NCBI RefSeq assembly: GCF_000026945.1
Contig: NC_012861.1
Span: forward strand, 1,922,001-1,986,000
Direction: 5' to 3'
DNA from: Candida dubliniensis CD36
Lineage: Eukaryota > Ascomycota > Pichiomycetes > Serinales > Debaryomycetaceae
Length of the DNA: 64,000 nt
Shown here in pieces: positions 53,376 to 64,000 of this stretch; position 1 is the first letter of the stretch; each line of letters opens with the position of its first letter. The notes beneath the pieces are model-generated. The model saw nothing but the letters and a program-made list of their open reading frames with translations, ran no database searches and was not told where the DNA came from. The translations under genes and the position numbers were made by a program.

Positions 53376-54227
53376 GGTTGATAGATTTCAAATTAACGAT
53401 TCAACCCTTGAAATAAAATCAAAAATAATAAACAAAATAAAAACGCTAGCAATCACCCAATTGATAGTGGAACTAAACAAGTAATAAAGAAGTATGAAAC
53501 ATCAATATGAGTAAAGGGGAATGAGAGAACAACAAAAGAAAGAGGGATCGAGACAATTTGTGTGAGTATGTGCATGAACCAAAATTATAGTCTACAGTGA
53601 CAAACATGGTAAATACACGTTATCAATTACTTGTAGGTGCAAAAAGACACACAGATAGTACTATGATTGAGAACAACATTCATTCATTTATAACCAAAAA
53701 AAAAAAAAGGAATGGATCTGACAGAGTTAGTGGCTTATTTACTTCAATAGGTGCCATTAAATTTCAATTGAGGGTGTTCCTAAAAAAAACCGCTAAGGTC
53801 AATCTCTATGTGTATTAAACTTAAACGAAAAGCAACTATCTTGAAATCAAACTAACGGATCTATATAACTAAATAAATAATGTTCATAAATGAATAAATA
53901 ATATCAGCAACCATAACAACATCAATTAGAAATGTTGAAAATGATTGTAGTACTGCAAATCCAAAACCCAGATTGCAATAACCATAAAAATCAAACAAAA
54001 GAAAAAAAAGGAAGATACAATAAATAAATATATAACTTGAGCCCCACTGTAACCACAACAATAATAATGACAATTACATTTCAACCTTTTCAATAATGAT
54101 AGATCAAGATGATAATAAAAACAAACAGCACAATAAACACCAAAAAGAAAATAATAAAATTCAAAGCAAAGCCAACACACATGATCCAATCCAAGTGTGT
54201 TTCCTCAATAAGCTTCATGCAAGTCTT
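53376..54227. other. Intergenic region CSN2 promoter / cytochrome b5-like 3' end
   Basis: About 850 bases with the CSN2 promoter on the left and the 3' end of the next gene on the right. Only short frames (under 90 codons) with no features. AT-rich. Confidence 0.45.
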
Positions 54228-54956
54228 TCACATATGTAACCATCTAAACCGTTGAATATATAAAAACAATACCAAGGAAACAAGTGCCAATATACCAAGG
54301 GAAAGCATTCTAATATGTTCTCTAGTCTTGTTTTGTTTACTATAGTTTCGCCTTTTCTTTTTACTTTTGGTGATCCCAACCCCATGTATACTATTAGTGG
54401 TGATATTGTCATTGCTGTTGAGATTATTATTGGTTTTTTTAGTATTGTCGTGTTTTCCAGCGATGCTGACATTAGTGGAAATAGCATTGTTCTTCATATT
54501 ATCCTTTTCCCCAGTTTGTAAATTACTAATGGTGTTTATATTATTATCTGAAGTGACGTCAATTTTCCGTGCAGATAATAATTTGCTTTCGTATTTTTTT
54601 TGATCCAGTAATTGCAATTCCCCTATTAAATAAGGTTTCAACATTTGAAATGCAAAATCTGAATGCCCAACGTCCTCAAATGCTTCAGTTGCATCAGCAC
54701 CTCCACAATCAAGTAACACTTCAACATCACCTGGGTGGATCGAAGTGAAATTAGTTATATCGTACACTTTGTTATATAATATCATCCATAAGTCATTAGG
54801 TTTATCATGGATCTTGACTTGGTCTAAAGTATATATCTGATAAGGCTTAGTGTGATTGTTGTCATTGGTAACTGATGATATTTTGTCTATTATTGATGGT
54901 GACGACGGCGAAATTGAGGTCGGCAATGGTGGTATTTCTTGATGTATTGAGGGCAT
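54228..54956 (-). CDS. Cytochrome b5-like tail-anchored protein
   Basis: 242 codons. A cytochrome b5-type heme-binding domain covers about residues 38-115: YTLDQVKIHDKPNDLWMILY, VYDITNFTSIHPGD (heme ligand His in HPGD; most relatives have HPGG), then a region with DATEAFEDVGHS holding the second heme-ligand His. A disordered Asn/Lys-rich linker follows. The C-terminus has one hydrophobic helix (about 220-237, LGILALVSLVLFLYIQRF) as a tail anchor, after a basic SKKKRRNYSK stretch. It could donate electrons to sterol or lipid desaturases and hydroxylases at the ER; the partner is unknown. It is distinct in sequence from the standard small Cyb5. Confidence 0.82.
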   Translation of the reverse strand: MPSIHQEIPPLPTSISPSSPSIIDKISSVTNDNNHTKPYQIYTLDQVKIHDKPNDLWMILYNKVYDITNFTSIHPGDVEVLLDCGGADATEAFEDVGHSDFAFQMLKPYLIGELQLLDQKKYESKLLSARKIDVTSDNNINTISNLQTGEKDNMKNNAISTNVSIAGKHDNTKKTNNNLNSNDNITTNSIHGVGITKSKKKRRNYSKQNKTREHIRMLSLGILALVSLVLFLYIQRFRWLHM

Positions 54957-56036
54957 GATTCAACATTGATATCATGAATATATGTATATATACACGTGTA
55001 CTTGTTTATGTGCAAAAGTAATTAATGAATGAATAGATTTGATGATTTGGAGAATGTTGATATACTAAATGGCTAGTAGAAACTCCAATGAAAATGCTAA
55101 AAAAAACAAAAACAAACAAATAAATAAGTTAATGAATATATAAATAAATGAATATATGTTAAATAATCTGTTATTGAAGTAGATATAAGAATAGATATGT
55201 CAAGTTGAAGTTTCACGTCAAAGTGGTATCTCTTCACTTATATAATTGGATTCAATGTGTCTAAAACCTTAGAATTGCCACAAACAATAAATAAACCAAA
55301 AAAAAATCAAAAGAAAGAGTCTTCACTTTGATTTCCTAGTGTTGATAGTGAAGTGTGGTTTTAATATAAGTTTCAGTGAATTGGTTAAGTATACTTTGAT
55401 ATCAAATTCCATCCAAAATCTTCTTTTGATTTTTTTCTTTTTTTTTTTTTTCTTCTCTGGATTTCTTTCCTTCTCTTTCTCCCTTCACTGTGCAAATCTT
55501 TACTATGTATGCTTTTGTGTTTCGTAATGGAAAAATACAATTTGTTTGTCTCTTTTTTTTTACCCCAAGTACACACACCCACATTTCTCTTTTTCTCTCT
55601 CTTTCTCCCCATCTATTCCTTCCCTCCCGCACTCTCCTCCTCCCCACTCCCTTAACCTCCGCATACTACTAATAAGAAACACTTTACTTTATCCATTCAC
55701 TATTTAACCAAAACAATTAGCAATAACTTCACTTAGCATAACGGTATTCAAATCCCACCTACTACGACTATATCAATCACTGGCTAATACATTTTTCTTT
55801 CTTTTTTTTTTTTTTCTTGTCCTCCGTCTGTCACACATTCCTCTCGCTTCCATTTTATCTGTTTTCGGTCATTTTTTTAATTCATTTTGAATTCAACAAT
55901 AAAGGTTAAACAATGGCAATTAATACAATAAAACATGACAAGCCACAACAAATATAAACATGTAGCCAGCCAATAGCAGTTACCAACTTCAATTACGAAA
56001 ATATCCAGACTAGAGAAAGATGGAAATCAACGAAAA

Positions 56037-56067
<31 letters not shown>

Positions 56068-56964
56068 TGGAGAAGGAAGTGAATTTGAAATTAAAACAAC
56101 GATATAAACAGACAATAACCTCCTCCTCTGAAATCAAGAGTTCAAACGAACAGCGATCGCCCAATAGCTGTTTTAACATCAAGCTCAACACCTAACAATT
56201 AATTATCTGGCAAATTGGCTACTAGGTAAACTGAAAGTATTTACAACACGTTAAATAAACATCTTACATATCACGATAAAAATGATTCTTTGCATAAACA
56301 ATCAGACTTGTACTGTGAGTTCTATAATAACAATATTATTTAGCAGTAAGGGCCATAGAAATATATTGACAGTTTGTTGATCTTCAACACACTACCAAGT
56401 ACTCACACGACTAATCTATATGCCAAACGAACGTTAGTCCACCATCACCTCTGTAACGAAGCAAGTACTTCAATCTTCAATCTACGTTTCCTGCAGCCAT
56501 AACTATCATTTTAGTTGAGTTATACAACAGACGAAACAAATGTCCTCTTGGTCCATTATTTTTGGATGTGTCTATATAATTTGTGGTTACATGAAATTTA
56601 AAATTTTGAGTGTGTGTGAATACCGAAGAAAAAAAAAAAAAAGCAAAAAAACACCTGGACTTAATAACAACGACAACATTTACCACGAAAACAAGGGACA
56701 ACAACCATCAACAATTACTCAACCAACTTGAAATTTAGAATTTATAATATCTTTATACTGGTAAACTAAAATAATCTCACCCGAAACGAAAGGTAGCACA
56801 TTTTCTTGTATATACGTTTGAAACAATCGAGTTTAATTTGATCAATCAGAACGACAATACAACGACCACATCTTCAATTCTGCACTAGACTTTGGAAACA
56901 TTATCAACCTAAACTACAGATTTCATTGAGTTAAATTAATTAACAAAGAAAACTAAGGATTATC
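54957..56964. other. 2 kb gene-free region between the cytochrome b5-like gene and AGE2
   Basis: Shared divergent promoter region, with no supported gene. Features: pyrimidine-rich tracts near 55425-55660 (long CT/T stretch), a GAA trinucleotide run near 56035-56069 and an A tract near 56626-56641. The short frames on both strands are composition artefacts of these tracts. Confidence 0.5.
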
Positions 56965-58110
56965 ATGGCATTACCATCGTCGAAAAAGACTCATCTGGAA
57001 CAACATAAACAGATTCTTAAACAGCTATTGAAAGAAGACGCCAATAAAACTTGTGCTGATTGCAAAGTTTCCAAAAACCCTCGATGGGCATCATGGAACT
57101 TAGGATGTTTTATCTGTATTCGATGTTCTGGGATCCATCGTAGCATGGGAACACATATATCCAAAGTGAAAAGTGTCGATTTGGATGCATGGACAGATGA
57201 TCAAATTGAAAATATGGTTAAATGGGGTAATTCCATTGTTAACCAATACTGGGAAGATAAATTGCCCAGTGGATATATTCCTGATCAACTGAAAATTGAG
57301 AATTTTATTCGTACAAAATATGATTTGAGAAAATGGACCATGAGTAAGAACTTGCCTGATCCATTGTCATTGAATAAAAATAAAGCTGGCAGTACTGCCA
57401 CTACTAGTGGTACTCAGCAACCCAAGCACGAGACAAAATCTCACTCAAATACCACATTACTGAATGATATCAATTTATTGGATACTAATAGTAACAAGAA
57501 AAGCAGTGATGAGGAATTTGGAAGTTTTACAGTCACAAGGTCTCCTCATAAAAGAAGTACTAAGTTGGCACCGCCACCTACAAAGACTGTGTTACCTGCA
57601 GCACCAACAACACCAGGTTTACAGCAACAGCAACAGCAACCACTTCAATCAGCACAAAATACTGGTGGCAGTGTTTCAAGTATGGGAAGACCTGATTTGA
57701 AAAAATCAATCCTTTCATTATATGCATCTCCTTCATCTTCAAACAGTTTTATTCAACAACAGCAACAACAATCGCTTGGTATGAATTCATTATCAAACTC
57801 ATTATCAAGTTTGAATATACAAGGTGGAAACTCCACCTCCAACAACAACGTATACCGTTCTTCAAACCCAGTGAACACTCCAAATAATCATAACCAACGT
57901 CATCCATTAGTCAATTCAACTCCATCGCTTAATAACAATCAGTCTAAACAAAATTGGAACAATGAATGGACTACCGACACATTTACTTCTTCACCTTCAA
58001 TTCCATCGTCTTCGTCGTCATCATTAGCTGGTACTTCCAATTACAAGACCACTTCATCATTAAACGTTAATGGGTTAGATGACGATTTGTTCAAGAATGT
58101 ATGGGGGTGA
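56965..58110 (+). CDS. AGE2: ArfGAP-domain protein AGE2
   Basis: 381 codons. The ArfGAP zinc finger is at about 31-54: CADC, then CFIC and CSG (C-X2-C-X16-C-X2-C), followed by the arginine-finger region GIHRSMGTHISKVKSVDLD (about 56-74), the motif that activates Arf GTPases. The domain ends near residue 128 (YDLRKWTMSK). The rest is a disordered Ser/Asn/Gln-rich tail with Gln runs and FGSF-like and DDLFKNVW motifs that could bind clathrin adaptors. The ArfGAP domain matches yeast Age2, which acts at the trans-Golgi and endosomes. It is longer than Age2 (298) owing to the tail. Confidence 0.88.
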   Translation: MALPSSKKTHLEQHKQILKQLLKEDANKTCADCKVSKNPRWASWNLGCFICIRCSGIHRSMGTHISKVKSVDLDAWTDDQIENMVKWGNSIVNQYWEDKLPSGYIPDQLKIENFIRTKYDLRKWTMSKNLPDPLSLNKNKAGSTATTSGTQQPKHETKSHSNTTLLNDINLLDTNSNKKSSDEEFGSFTVTRSPHKRSTKLAPPPTKTVLPAAPTTPGLQQQQQQPLQSAQNTGGSVSSMGRPDLKKSILSLYASPSSSNSFIQQQQQQSLGMNSLSNSLSSLNIQGGNSTSNNNVYRSSNPVNTPNNHNQRHPLVNSTPSLNNNQSKQNWNNEWTTDTFTSSPSIPSSSSSSLAGTSNYKTTSSLNVNGLDDDLFKNVWG

Positions 58111-58313
58111 ATAATTCAATTTTGATCACACCAGTAAATAACATCTAGTGTATATGCATATACAAATATATAACATACAATAAAAGAACCTGCTTTTATA
58201 TATCTAGTAATAGTAACACATGTATGTATTATATTCTATAAATATTTTTATGTAACATGCACTAGTGATTGTACTGCTATGAAGGGCATAGAATGGGTAC
58301 TAGAAGAAAATGT

Positions 58314-59324
58314 TTAGTGGCCACCAGTTGTTGGCAACCCAACGTAAACTTTAAATGAATCATAAATCAACCATTGGAATCCAGTCAAAGTACCAATCAT
58401 AATGATTCTTACGGGCAACCCATTCCATAATCCAGCAAAGCCAATTTTGCTATAAATTTTTGAGATTGCTTGACCAACAGATTCATTCGACAGTTTTTCA
58501 TTATTGATTTTTGATACCATGACATCAGCAGGGTGAGACACAACAGCACAGAAGATCCCAGCAATATAACCTCCCAAGAAAGAGACCCCAGTTTGCTGCA
58601 AAGCCGTATAATCGGATTTTGGTTTACCCAAATATTTATAAATGCCAGCAACAATATTCTCAAAACTTGCAAATTTTACCATGGTGTAAGGAATTTGTCG
58701 ACACCATAATGGTACTAAACCTTTATATAAGCCACCAAACCCTTCAGCAGCAACGATTTTTCTCCATCCATCAAATACTGAATTGGCATAGGGAGGAATT
58801 GTTGTTTGAGTTTTAACTTTAATGGTTTCCCAAGGACACAAAGCAATATCAGCTAAGAATTCTGCTGAAGCCGAAGCTGCCAAAAAAATCCCTGTTTGAT
58901 AATTCTGAGCAATTTTAGGCCCAACCAAATCACTATATTTCTTTTTAAATACTTCATAAAATCCATATTTACCAGCACCTTGCAAACTATACCCAATAAA
59001 GGTGGCACCAAGACCAGTGAAAATCGAATCACCTTGAGTTTTCAAAATGGTTTTCCACCCTTGAATGTTTGATTTATATATACTGGCATTCACTTGACGA
59101 CGACATTTAACTAAATCCAATGGAGTGACAGCTGAATGAGTTGGTCCACAAGCAATTATCCCACCAATGGTACAAGCAGCATAATATTCAGGGGTAAACA
59201 ATTTGATTTTGCTGCCACCAGAACTTGAACTGGTACCACCACCACCGGTCAATTTATCGGTCGCTTTTTTCAATTGATCGTTCAATGGTTGAGTCAATGA
59301 ATCGGCTAAATTACTTCCTGCCAT
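58314..59324 (-). CDS. MIR1: Mitochondrial phosphate carrier
   Basis: 336 codons. There are three mitochondrial-carrier repeats: [12 protein letters not shown] (about 67-78), [11 protein letters not shown] (about 163-174) and [12 protein letters not shown] (about 264-275). The first signature with VKCRRQV is characteristic of the phosphate carrier (Mir1/PiC). It imports phosphate with a proton into the matrix for ATP synthesis. The N-terminal Gly/Ser-rich stretch (about 25-40) is extra compared with S. cerevisiae Mir1 (311). It is convergent with AGE2 (203 bases between stops). Confidence 0.92.
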   Translation of the reverse strand: MAGSNLADSLTQPLNDQLKKATDKLTGGGGTSSSSGGSKIKLFTPEYYAACTIGGIIACGPTHSAVTPLDLVKCRRQVNASIYKSNIQGWKTILKTQGDSIFTGLGATFIGYSLQGAGKYGFYEVFKKKYSDLVGPKIAQNYQTGIFLAASASAEFLADIALCPWETIKVKTQTTIPPYANSVFDGWRKIVAAEGFGGLYKGLVPLWCRQIPYTMVKFASFENIVAGIYKYLGKPKSDYTALQQTGVSFLGGYIAGIFCAVVSHPADVMVSKINNEKLSNESVGQAISKIYSKIGFAGLWNGLPVRIIMIGTLTGFQWLIYDSFKVYVGLPTTGGH

Positions 59325-60754
59325 GCTTGATGTCTGCGATTATTGATAATAATAAAAAAAGAAAGAAAGGAATTGAATAGTTATATAAGAGTAAAAAACA
59401 ATACTATACGGTTTTTTTTAAAAAAGAAGAATTAACAAAGAATAAAAATGAAACAGAAAATCGGTTGGAATTAAGATTGCTTTTTATAACAAATATAGAT
59501 ACATAAATAAGACAATAACTAATAACTACACCTATAACTTTATAAAAAAAGAGGAGGTGGGCTAACAATAATAAAAGGGAGAGAGAAAGAGTGAGGGACA
59601 TAAATAAAAAAAAAAAAAATACCGATACGAGGCAGCAACCGAACATATTTGGACTAGATATCGCGGGAACTTGGAGGAAGAAGAAGAAGAAGGGACGGAT
59701 TAATTATGTGGTTGACTTGTTCGTGTGAGTTTGGATTTTTCTTCTTCTTCTTATTCCATGACATCCGAACACACTATAATTTAACTCGCGCGGCATTAAA
59801 AACTGTAAATTGAAGAATTCGGGTAATTTCAGTTTCAAGTTCACATAATTGTCGATGCCACATTAATTGCTACTGTCAAGGTACCAGTTGATTGCAATTC
59901 TTCACTCTAACAAATCTGGTGTTGCGGTTTAGCATCATAAGGGTTAAACTTTTGTCAATTCATTGGATATTTGAAGAGAAGTTCTAATTTACTATAGATA
60001 ATTGAATGACAGGTTGTCACCAGTACACAAGTGTAGATTTAGTTTCCGATTTTATTGTGTTTTAGTTCCGATGAAAAACCACCAACCGTTTACTCGGTAA
60101 TAAAATGACAGAAAAAGTAACACAATCACAACCTAATCTGTGTATGAACTGATGGTTGCAAATACAAAAAGCTCTTCCTGTTCATCAAAATACCAAGGAT
60201 AAGCAAGATTGTTAAACTAGTACAGAACAAATCATGTTATAAAAAATAGAAGGATTTAGGAAATATAGTATCTTGTCCAAACACTTGACACAATGGATTG
60301 AAAGACATCTTGTGTTGAAAACAGAAACCAGTCATATTTGGGCCACAGTCATTATTACTTGAACTTTATGAATTGAAAATCAAAACAACTAATGGAGAGA
60401 TTTATGTTGATAAAAATAGAAGTAATGTCTTAGCTTTTAGTTTAAAAATGGTAGAACAATTAAATCCAAGTCAAAGGTATGTTTTAACTAACCAAGACAG
60501 AAATGAGTCATAGTAATATCCATTACAGTAAATGGATAGTACTACAGAGAGAAATGATTTACTGAATACCATAGAAATAGCACTGAAACTTAAAGCAACT
60601 GATACATTTGTTTCAAATTTCATTAAATTCATTATCTATAACTGTTAACTCCTATTGAAATTCTTTCCAAACAATTGCTTCTTGTGTAAAATTTACTACA
60701 GCATATTTACAAACAATTATTGTTAAAACCATTGACATAAGACAATTCAATCAC
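59325..60754. other. 1.4 kb region between MIR1 start and the DUF866 gene
   Basis: The MIR1 promoter and the 3' side of the next gene, both on the minus strand. A GAA trinucleotide run lies near 59678-59691 and a TTC run near 59738-59752. No gene is supported. Confidence 0.45.
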
Positions 60755-61255
60755 CTATGAACGTGATATTTCCCAATTCACATCTACTATAGATACTTCA
60801 TCATTTGATTTTTCATCAACATCATACCATTCACCTTCAGATAAATCAATGTCTGTGAATTTAGTACCAGTTTCTGATCCAACAGCCAGAAATTCACCAA
60901 TAGGTATAAATTTCAAGAAATCTATTCCTCTAGCATCAATTTCAAGTATCGTGGCCGATGCTTTGTCATTAACACTATCTTCTGATACTGATAATTTTTC
61001 GTTTGTTCTCAATATACTTGCTGAATGTTCATGTTTACATTCTTTACATCTAAAGACAAAACTGGCTTCTCCTCTACTACCACTGATTTCATGCTTTTCA
61101 AATTGATTTATCTGAATATCTTTGTCATGAGTGGTCCGGCATTTTGTACATTCTATTTGAAATGTATATTCATAGGGATGTTCGGGACTGTCAACAGGTT
61201 CTAAATCAGTAGCATTGGATAATTCAGCTGATACTTTTAATAAAAATTTAACCAT
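60755..61255 (-). CDS. DUF866 zinc-binding protein (CZIB/UPF0587 family)
   Basis: 166 codons from ATG 61255 (MVKFLLKVSAELSN). The open frame runs further upstream (to 61339) but that part is a Lys run from a T tract and lacks family similarity, so the internal start is preferred. There are two CxxC pairs: CTKC (about 36-39) and CKEC (about 70-73), which hold a zinc ion between two beta sheets. Around them are YTFQIECTKCRTTHD and GSRGEASFVFRCKECKHEHS. This is the eukaryotic UPF0587 family (yeast YCR090C, human CZIB); function is poorly known. Confidence 0.87.
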   Translation of the reverse strand: MVKFLLKVSAELSNATDLEPVDSPEHPYEYTFQIECTKCRTTHDKDIQINQFEKHEISGSRGEASFVFRCKECKHEHSASILRTNEKLSVSEDSVNDKASATILEIDARGIDFLKFIPIGEFLAVGSETGTKFTDIDLSEGEWYDVDEKSNDEVSIVDVNWEISRS

Positions 61256-62299
61256 AGCGATGTTTCGATGGTGGTTGTTGATGAAAAGTTCGTTTTGAAT
61301 AAGTAAAATCGAATATTTTTTTTTTTTTTTTTTTTTCATGTCTCATTTCCAGTAATAGTAGTGTAAAAAGGACAAAAGAGGGGTGAATTGTTAACATATT
61401 CAACCAACGACAGAATCCTCAACATCACTAAGGAAGGATGACCACTTAACAAGCATCTTAACTATGTCAAGTAATAAGTGATCAGATGTGGTAGCTTGAG
61501 AAAATTATTTTATTTATCAACAAAAAGATTTGAACCGAATTATATTTAAATATGACCCCTTTTTTGGTTCCGCATTAGATTTATACTGGTCCGCTAGTCG
61601 GCATAGCTCGAACCCGCCAAAAAAAAAAAAAAAAAAAGGACACACTTGCAATAGCTAGCGCCAAAAAAGCATAGTTTCGGTTATTTGTCATTTTTGCTAA
61701 TCTGCCTTACTTCTGACAAAGGTTCCACTTCTTTAACCTATAAAGATACCTGGTTGTGCTTAACTTGCACACCAGAACGCCTAAGTAGTAGTACTAGTTG
61801 ACGATACTAACATAAGCTCGCTATTGTTATCTGAACTGGTAATTTTTAGTTTTGTTTTTCCTCTCTTGCTAAGATTATTTATTTTTACCTGAACTAGAAA
61901 ATCTTCTCTCTTACTACCACACCCTCTCTTTCTCTCTCGAAAAAAAAAAAAAAAATCTTTTGTAGGAGAAATCATCAATTATTAATCATTTAATTAACCA
62001 ACCCAGGTATACTTACTCTCGTACTAGCTTCCCCTCCCCCACCACCTCCATCAACCCCATTAGTCGTGGTAAACTATTCCGTTCATATTTGCACCACTTT
62101 CACACGTTTTTGCTTGATAGAATTTACGTATAATAGATCTCACACTCACCGTATGATATAATCAGCCAGACTTCAATAATAAACGTTTTAATATTCAAAT
62201 AAATAGCTTTTTTTTTTGGGCATTATAGAAAGTCAGCATAAACATTTTATTTAATTATTTACATATTCATTTATTTCAATTCTTAGTTTATACAAGAAG
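61256..62299. other. 1 kb divergent promoter region of the DUF866 and NAD+ carrier genes
   Basis: Several A/T tracts (near 61318-61336, 61620-61638, 61941-61955, 62210-62218). No gene or tRNA is supported; the minus-strand frame at 61781-61978 starts beside a homopolymer and has no domain. Confidence 0.45.
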
Positions 62300-63400
62300 A
62301 TGTCAAATGATCCAGCATCAGTACTAGAAAATACAAAGGATTCATCCCAACTCCCTGATTTTTCCGATATAGTACAGGGAGAAGATTTAGAATTTCGCCA
62401 GTCTAAAACACCCACTTTCCCCGTTGTGCACAAGATTGAGAAACTAGGAGAGATACCACCACCTACCATACTATCTCGACTTTCAAACAATCAGTTAATT
62501 ACCATCGCTGGTGCAGCATCTGGGTTTCTAGCAGGAATAGTGGTGTGTCCTTTAGATGTGGTAAAAACTCGATTACAAGCTCAAGGTACCGTGGGGGAAA
62601 ATTTAAAGTATAATGGGTTTTTAGGGACATTTCAAACCATTCTTCATGAAGAAGGGATTCGTGGATTATATCGTGGGTTAGTGCCTACCATGATTGGATA
62701 TTTGCCTACATGGACGATTTATTTCACCGTATATGAACAAGCTAAAAAATTCTATCCATCATTTTTACAGCAATATAATATCGAGAATCCATCGATTGTA
62801 CATTTCTGTTCGGCATTGACTGCTGGAATGACTAGTTCGATTGCTGTAAATCCAATTTGGGTTGTGAAAACTCGATTAATGGTACAAACTGGGAAAGAGG
62901 GCCAACAGGTATATTATAGGGGCACTTTTGATGCCTTCAAAAAAATGTATCAACACGAAGGATTAAAAGTGTTTTATAGTGGGTTGATCCCATCATTGTT
63001 TGGATTGTTACATGTTGGAATACATTTCCCCGTGTATGAAAAACTCAAGAGCTTGTTTCATTGCAATTTAGTCTCAAATGATTCTAGTTCAAATGGGGTG
63101 TTATGGAGGCTTATTGCTGCGTCTTCTTTCTCGAAAATGGTTGCTAGTACAGTCACTTATCCACATGAAATACTAAGAACAAGAATGCAACTTCGACGTG
63201 ACAAGGGGAAATCAAAATCATTAATCAAGACCGTTTCGTCGATTTTCCAAAAGGATGGAATCAGAGGATTTTATTCAGGGTACTTTACTAACTTGGCACG
63301 AACGTTACCTGCTAGTGCTGTGACATTGGTTAGTTTTGAATATTTCAAAACATATTTATTAGAGATTAACGGGAGACTTAAAAGTAAGTTTACACATTAG
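62300..63400 (+). CDS. Mitochondrial NAD+ carrier (YIA6/YEA6 type)
   Basis: 366 codons. There is a hydrophilic, acidic N-terminus (about 1-60), then three carrier repeats with signatures PLDVVKTRLQAQG (about 83-95), PIWVVKTRLMVQ (about 191-202) and PHEILRTRMQLR (about 288-299). The Trp in the second signature (PIWVVK) is shared with the NAD+/pyrimidine-nucleotide carriers of yeast (Yia6/Yea6, Rim2, Flx1). The long N-terminus favours Yia6/Yea6, which import NAD+ into the matrix. The exact substrate is inference. Confidence 0.82.
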   Translation: MSNDPASVLENTKDSSQLPDFSDIVQGEDLEFRQSKTPTFPVVHKIEKLGEIPPPTILSRLSNNQLITIAGAASGFLAGIVVCPLDVVKTRLQAQGTVGENLKYNGFLGTFQTILHEEGIRGLYRGLVPTMIGYLPTWTIYFTVYEQAKKFYPSFLQQYNIENPSIVHFCSALTAGMTSSIAVNPIWVVKTRLMVQTGKEGQQVYYRGTFDAFKKMYQHEGLKVFYSGLIPSLFGLLHVGIHFPVYEKLKSLFHCNLVSNDSSSNGVLWRLIAASSFSKMVASTVTYPHEILRTRMQLRRDKGKSKSLIKTVSSIFQKDGIRGFYSGYFTNLARTLPASAVTLVSFEYFKTYLLEINGRLKSKFTH

Positions 63401-63772
63401 TAAGTATAGAGGATTGAGTATTTATTATATGTACATTTTGTAGTGCTTTTGTTAATAGAGGATTTTTTTTTTTTTTGGCAACACCATTCTCCACACATTA
63501 TATTAAAGGGAAGAAGTAGATTGTGTGAATCAGATAAAATAATAGTTTAATGTAAGGGAAAAAAAAAAAAAAAAAAGAACAAACTTGGCCCACGCAAATC
63601 TACGCCAAAGATTTTCTTTTTTTTTTTTTTCAACATACATTTAGATTTCCCAACCATCAAGGTTAATTTTAACACCAAGATAGGAAGTGAACACAAGTGA
63701 ACACACTCTCAAAAATAAAAAAGGAAACCCATTTCATTTGGCTAATATTATATGGATATTTAAAAGCATATT
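63401..63772. other. Intergenic region NAD+ carrier to PDI-like gene
   Basis: About 370 bases with poly(T) (63464-63475), poly(A) (63560-63576) and poly(T) (63617-63630) tracts. A direct repeat, gtgaacacaagtgaacac, lies near 63687. No gene is seen. Confidence 0.45.
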
Positions 63773-64000
63773 ATGAAACTATCTATCTTATCACTGCTTG
63801 CGTTCTTAACAACAACAACAGCAGCAGCAGTAGTAGCAGGCTCTGAGGCAAACCCACTCGTTGCAGATCAAGTAACAAACGATGAACCCAAACGTCAATC
63901 CGATGCTGGCTCAAATTCACAACCAAAGATGGATGTTCCTCCAACATTATCAATGAAAGAATTTGATAAACTTACTCAAGAGAAACTTGTTCTTGTTGAA
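63773..64000 (+). CDS. 5' end of a secreted/ER thioredoxin-like protein, probably PDI family (partial)
   Basis: 76 codons are visible and the frame runs off the right edge. The N-terminus MKLSILSLLAFLTTTTAAAV is a signal peptide. After a Pro/Ser/Asn-rich linker comes SMKEFDKLTQEKLVLVE, the pattern that opens a thioredoxin fold (helix, then the hydrophobic strand before the Cys-X-X-Cys site). The CxxC itself lies beyond the edge. Yeast Eps1 starts similarly, so an Eps1-like ER oxidoreductase is the best guess. The upstream ATG at 63752 leads to a quick stop, so 63773 is the start. Confidence 0.6.
   Translation, partial: MKLSILSLLAFLTTTTAAAVVAGSEANPLVADQVTNDEPKRQSDAGSNSQPKMDVPPTLSMKEFDKLTQEKLVLVE

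Noticed and set aside
55402..55647. Lys/Arg-rich minus-strand frames near 55.5 kb
   Set aside because: Produced by a long pyrimidine tract on the + strand; no conserved features.
61611..61619. gctcgaacccgcc-like tRNA B box
   Set aside because: No cloverleaf could be built; the A box is missing.

Overview
This is a eukaryotic nuclear window from a budding yeast of the CTG clade. It looks like Candida albicans or its close relative C. dubliniensis. The evidence is: intron-poor, AT-rich genes separated by long poly(A)/poly(T)-studded intergenic DNA; leucine written mostly TTA/TTG with CTG rare and falling in serine-rich stretches; a Flo11/Eap1-type GPI adhesin; and a gene order (ERG24, RPL3, zinc-cluster factor, PMS1, CCT2, EAP1, MIR1) that I recall as C. 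albicans chromosome 2. The species is not proven by the sequence alone.

Layout. 1-9.2 kb is a compact block: the 3' end of an unrecognised gene, a mitochondrial helical-repeat (PPR-like) protein, kinesin-14 KAR3, ribosome-biogenesis factor RRP15, a VOA1-like V-ATPase assembly protein and sterol C-14 reductase ERG24. 9.2-13.8 kb is a 4.6 kb gene-free region in front of an AT-hook, Asn/Gln-rich regulator. RPL3 follows. 18.4-20.4 kb holds a broken retrotransposon gag with a zinc knuckle. 20.4-25.2 kb has no convincing gene and a sharp strand-composition switch: the + strand is C-rich on the left and G-rich on the right. I interpret it as the regional centromere, probably CEN2. A zinc-cluster transcription factor follows; its DNA-binding domain is split by an intron, giving a small first exon.

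28.4-42.6 kb holds another 3 kb gene-free promoter, then the divergent DNA-repair pair PMS1/REV7 with MluI-box sites between them, then PHO13-type phosphatase, DUS1, SAL1 and CCT2. 42.6-46.1 kb is a 3.5 kb gene-free region upstream of the large repeat-rich adhesin EAP1 (1250 codons). 49.8-64 kb carries COP9 subunit CSN2, a cytochrome b5-like membrane protein, ArfGAP AGE2, phosphate carrier MIR1, a zinc-binding DUF866 protein, a mitochondrial NAD+ carrier and the 5' end of a thioredoxin/PDI-like secretory protein.

Functional links. Most genes are independent housekeeping units, as is normal for yeast. Shared themes are mitochondrial transport (SAL1, MIR1, NAD+ carrier), DNA repair (PMS1, REV7), and large regulated promoters in front of a transcription factor, an AT-hook protein and an adhesin. 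All provided translations read CTG as Leu; in this organism CTG should be read as Ser.
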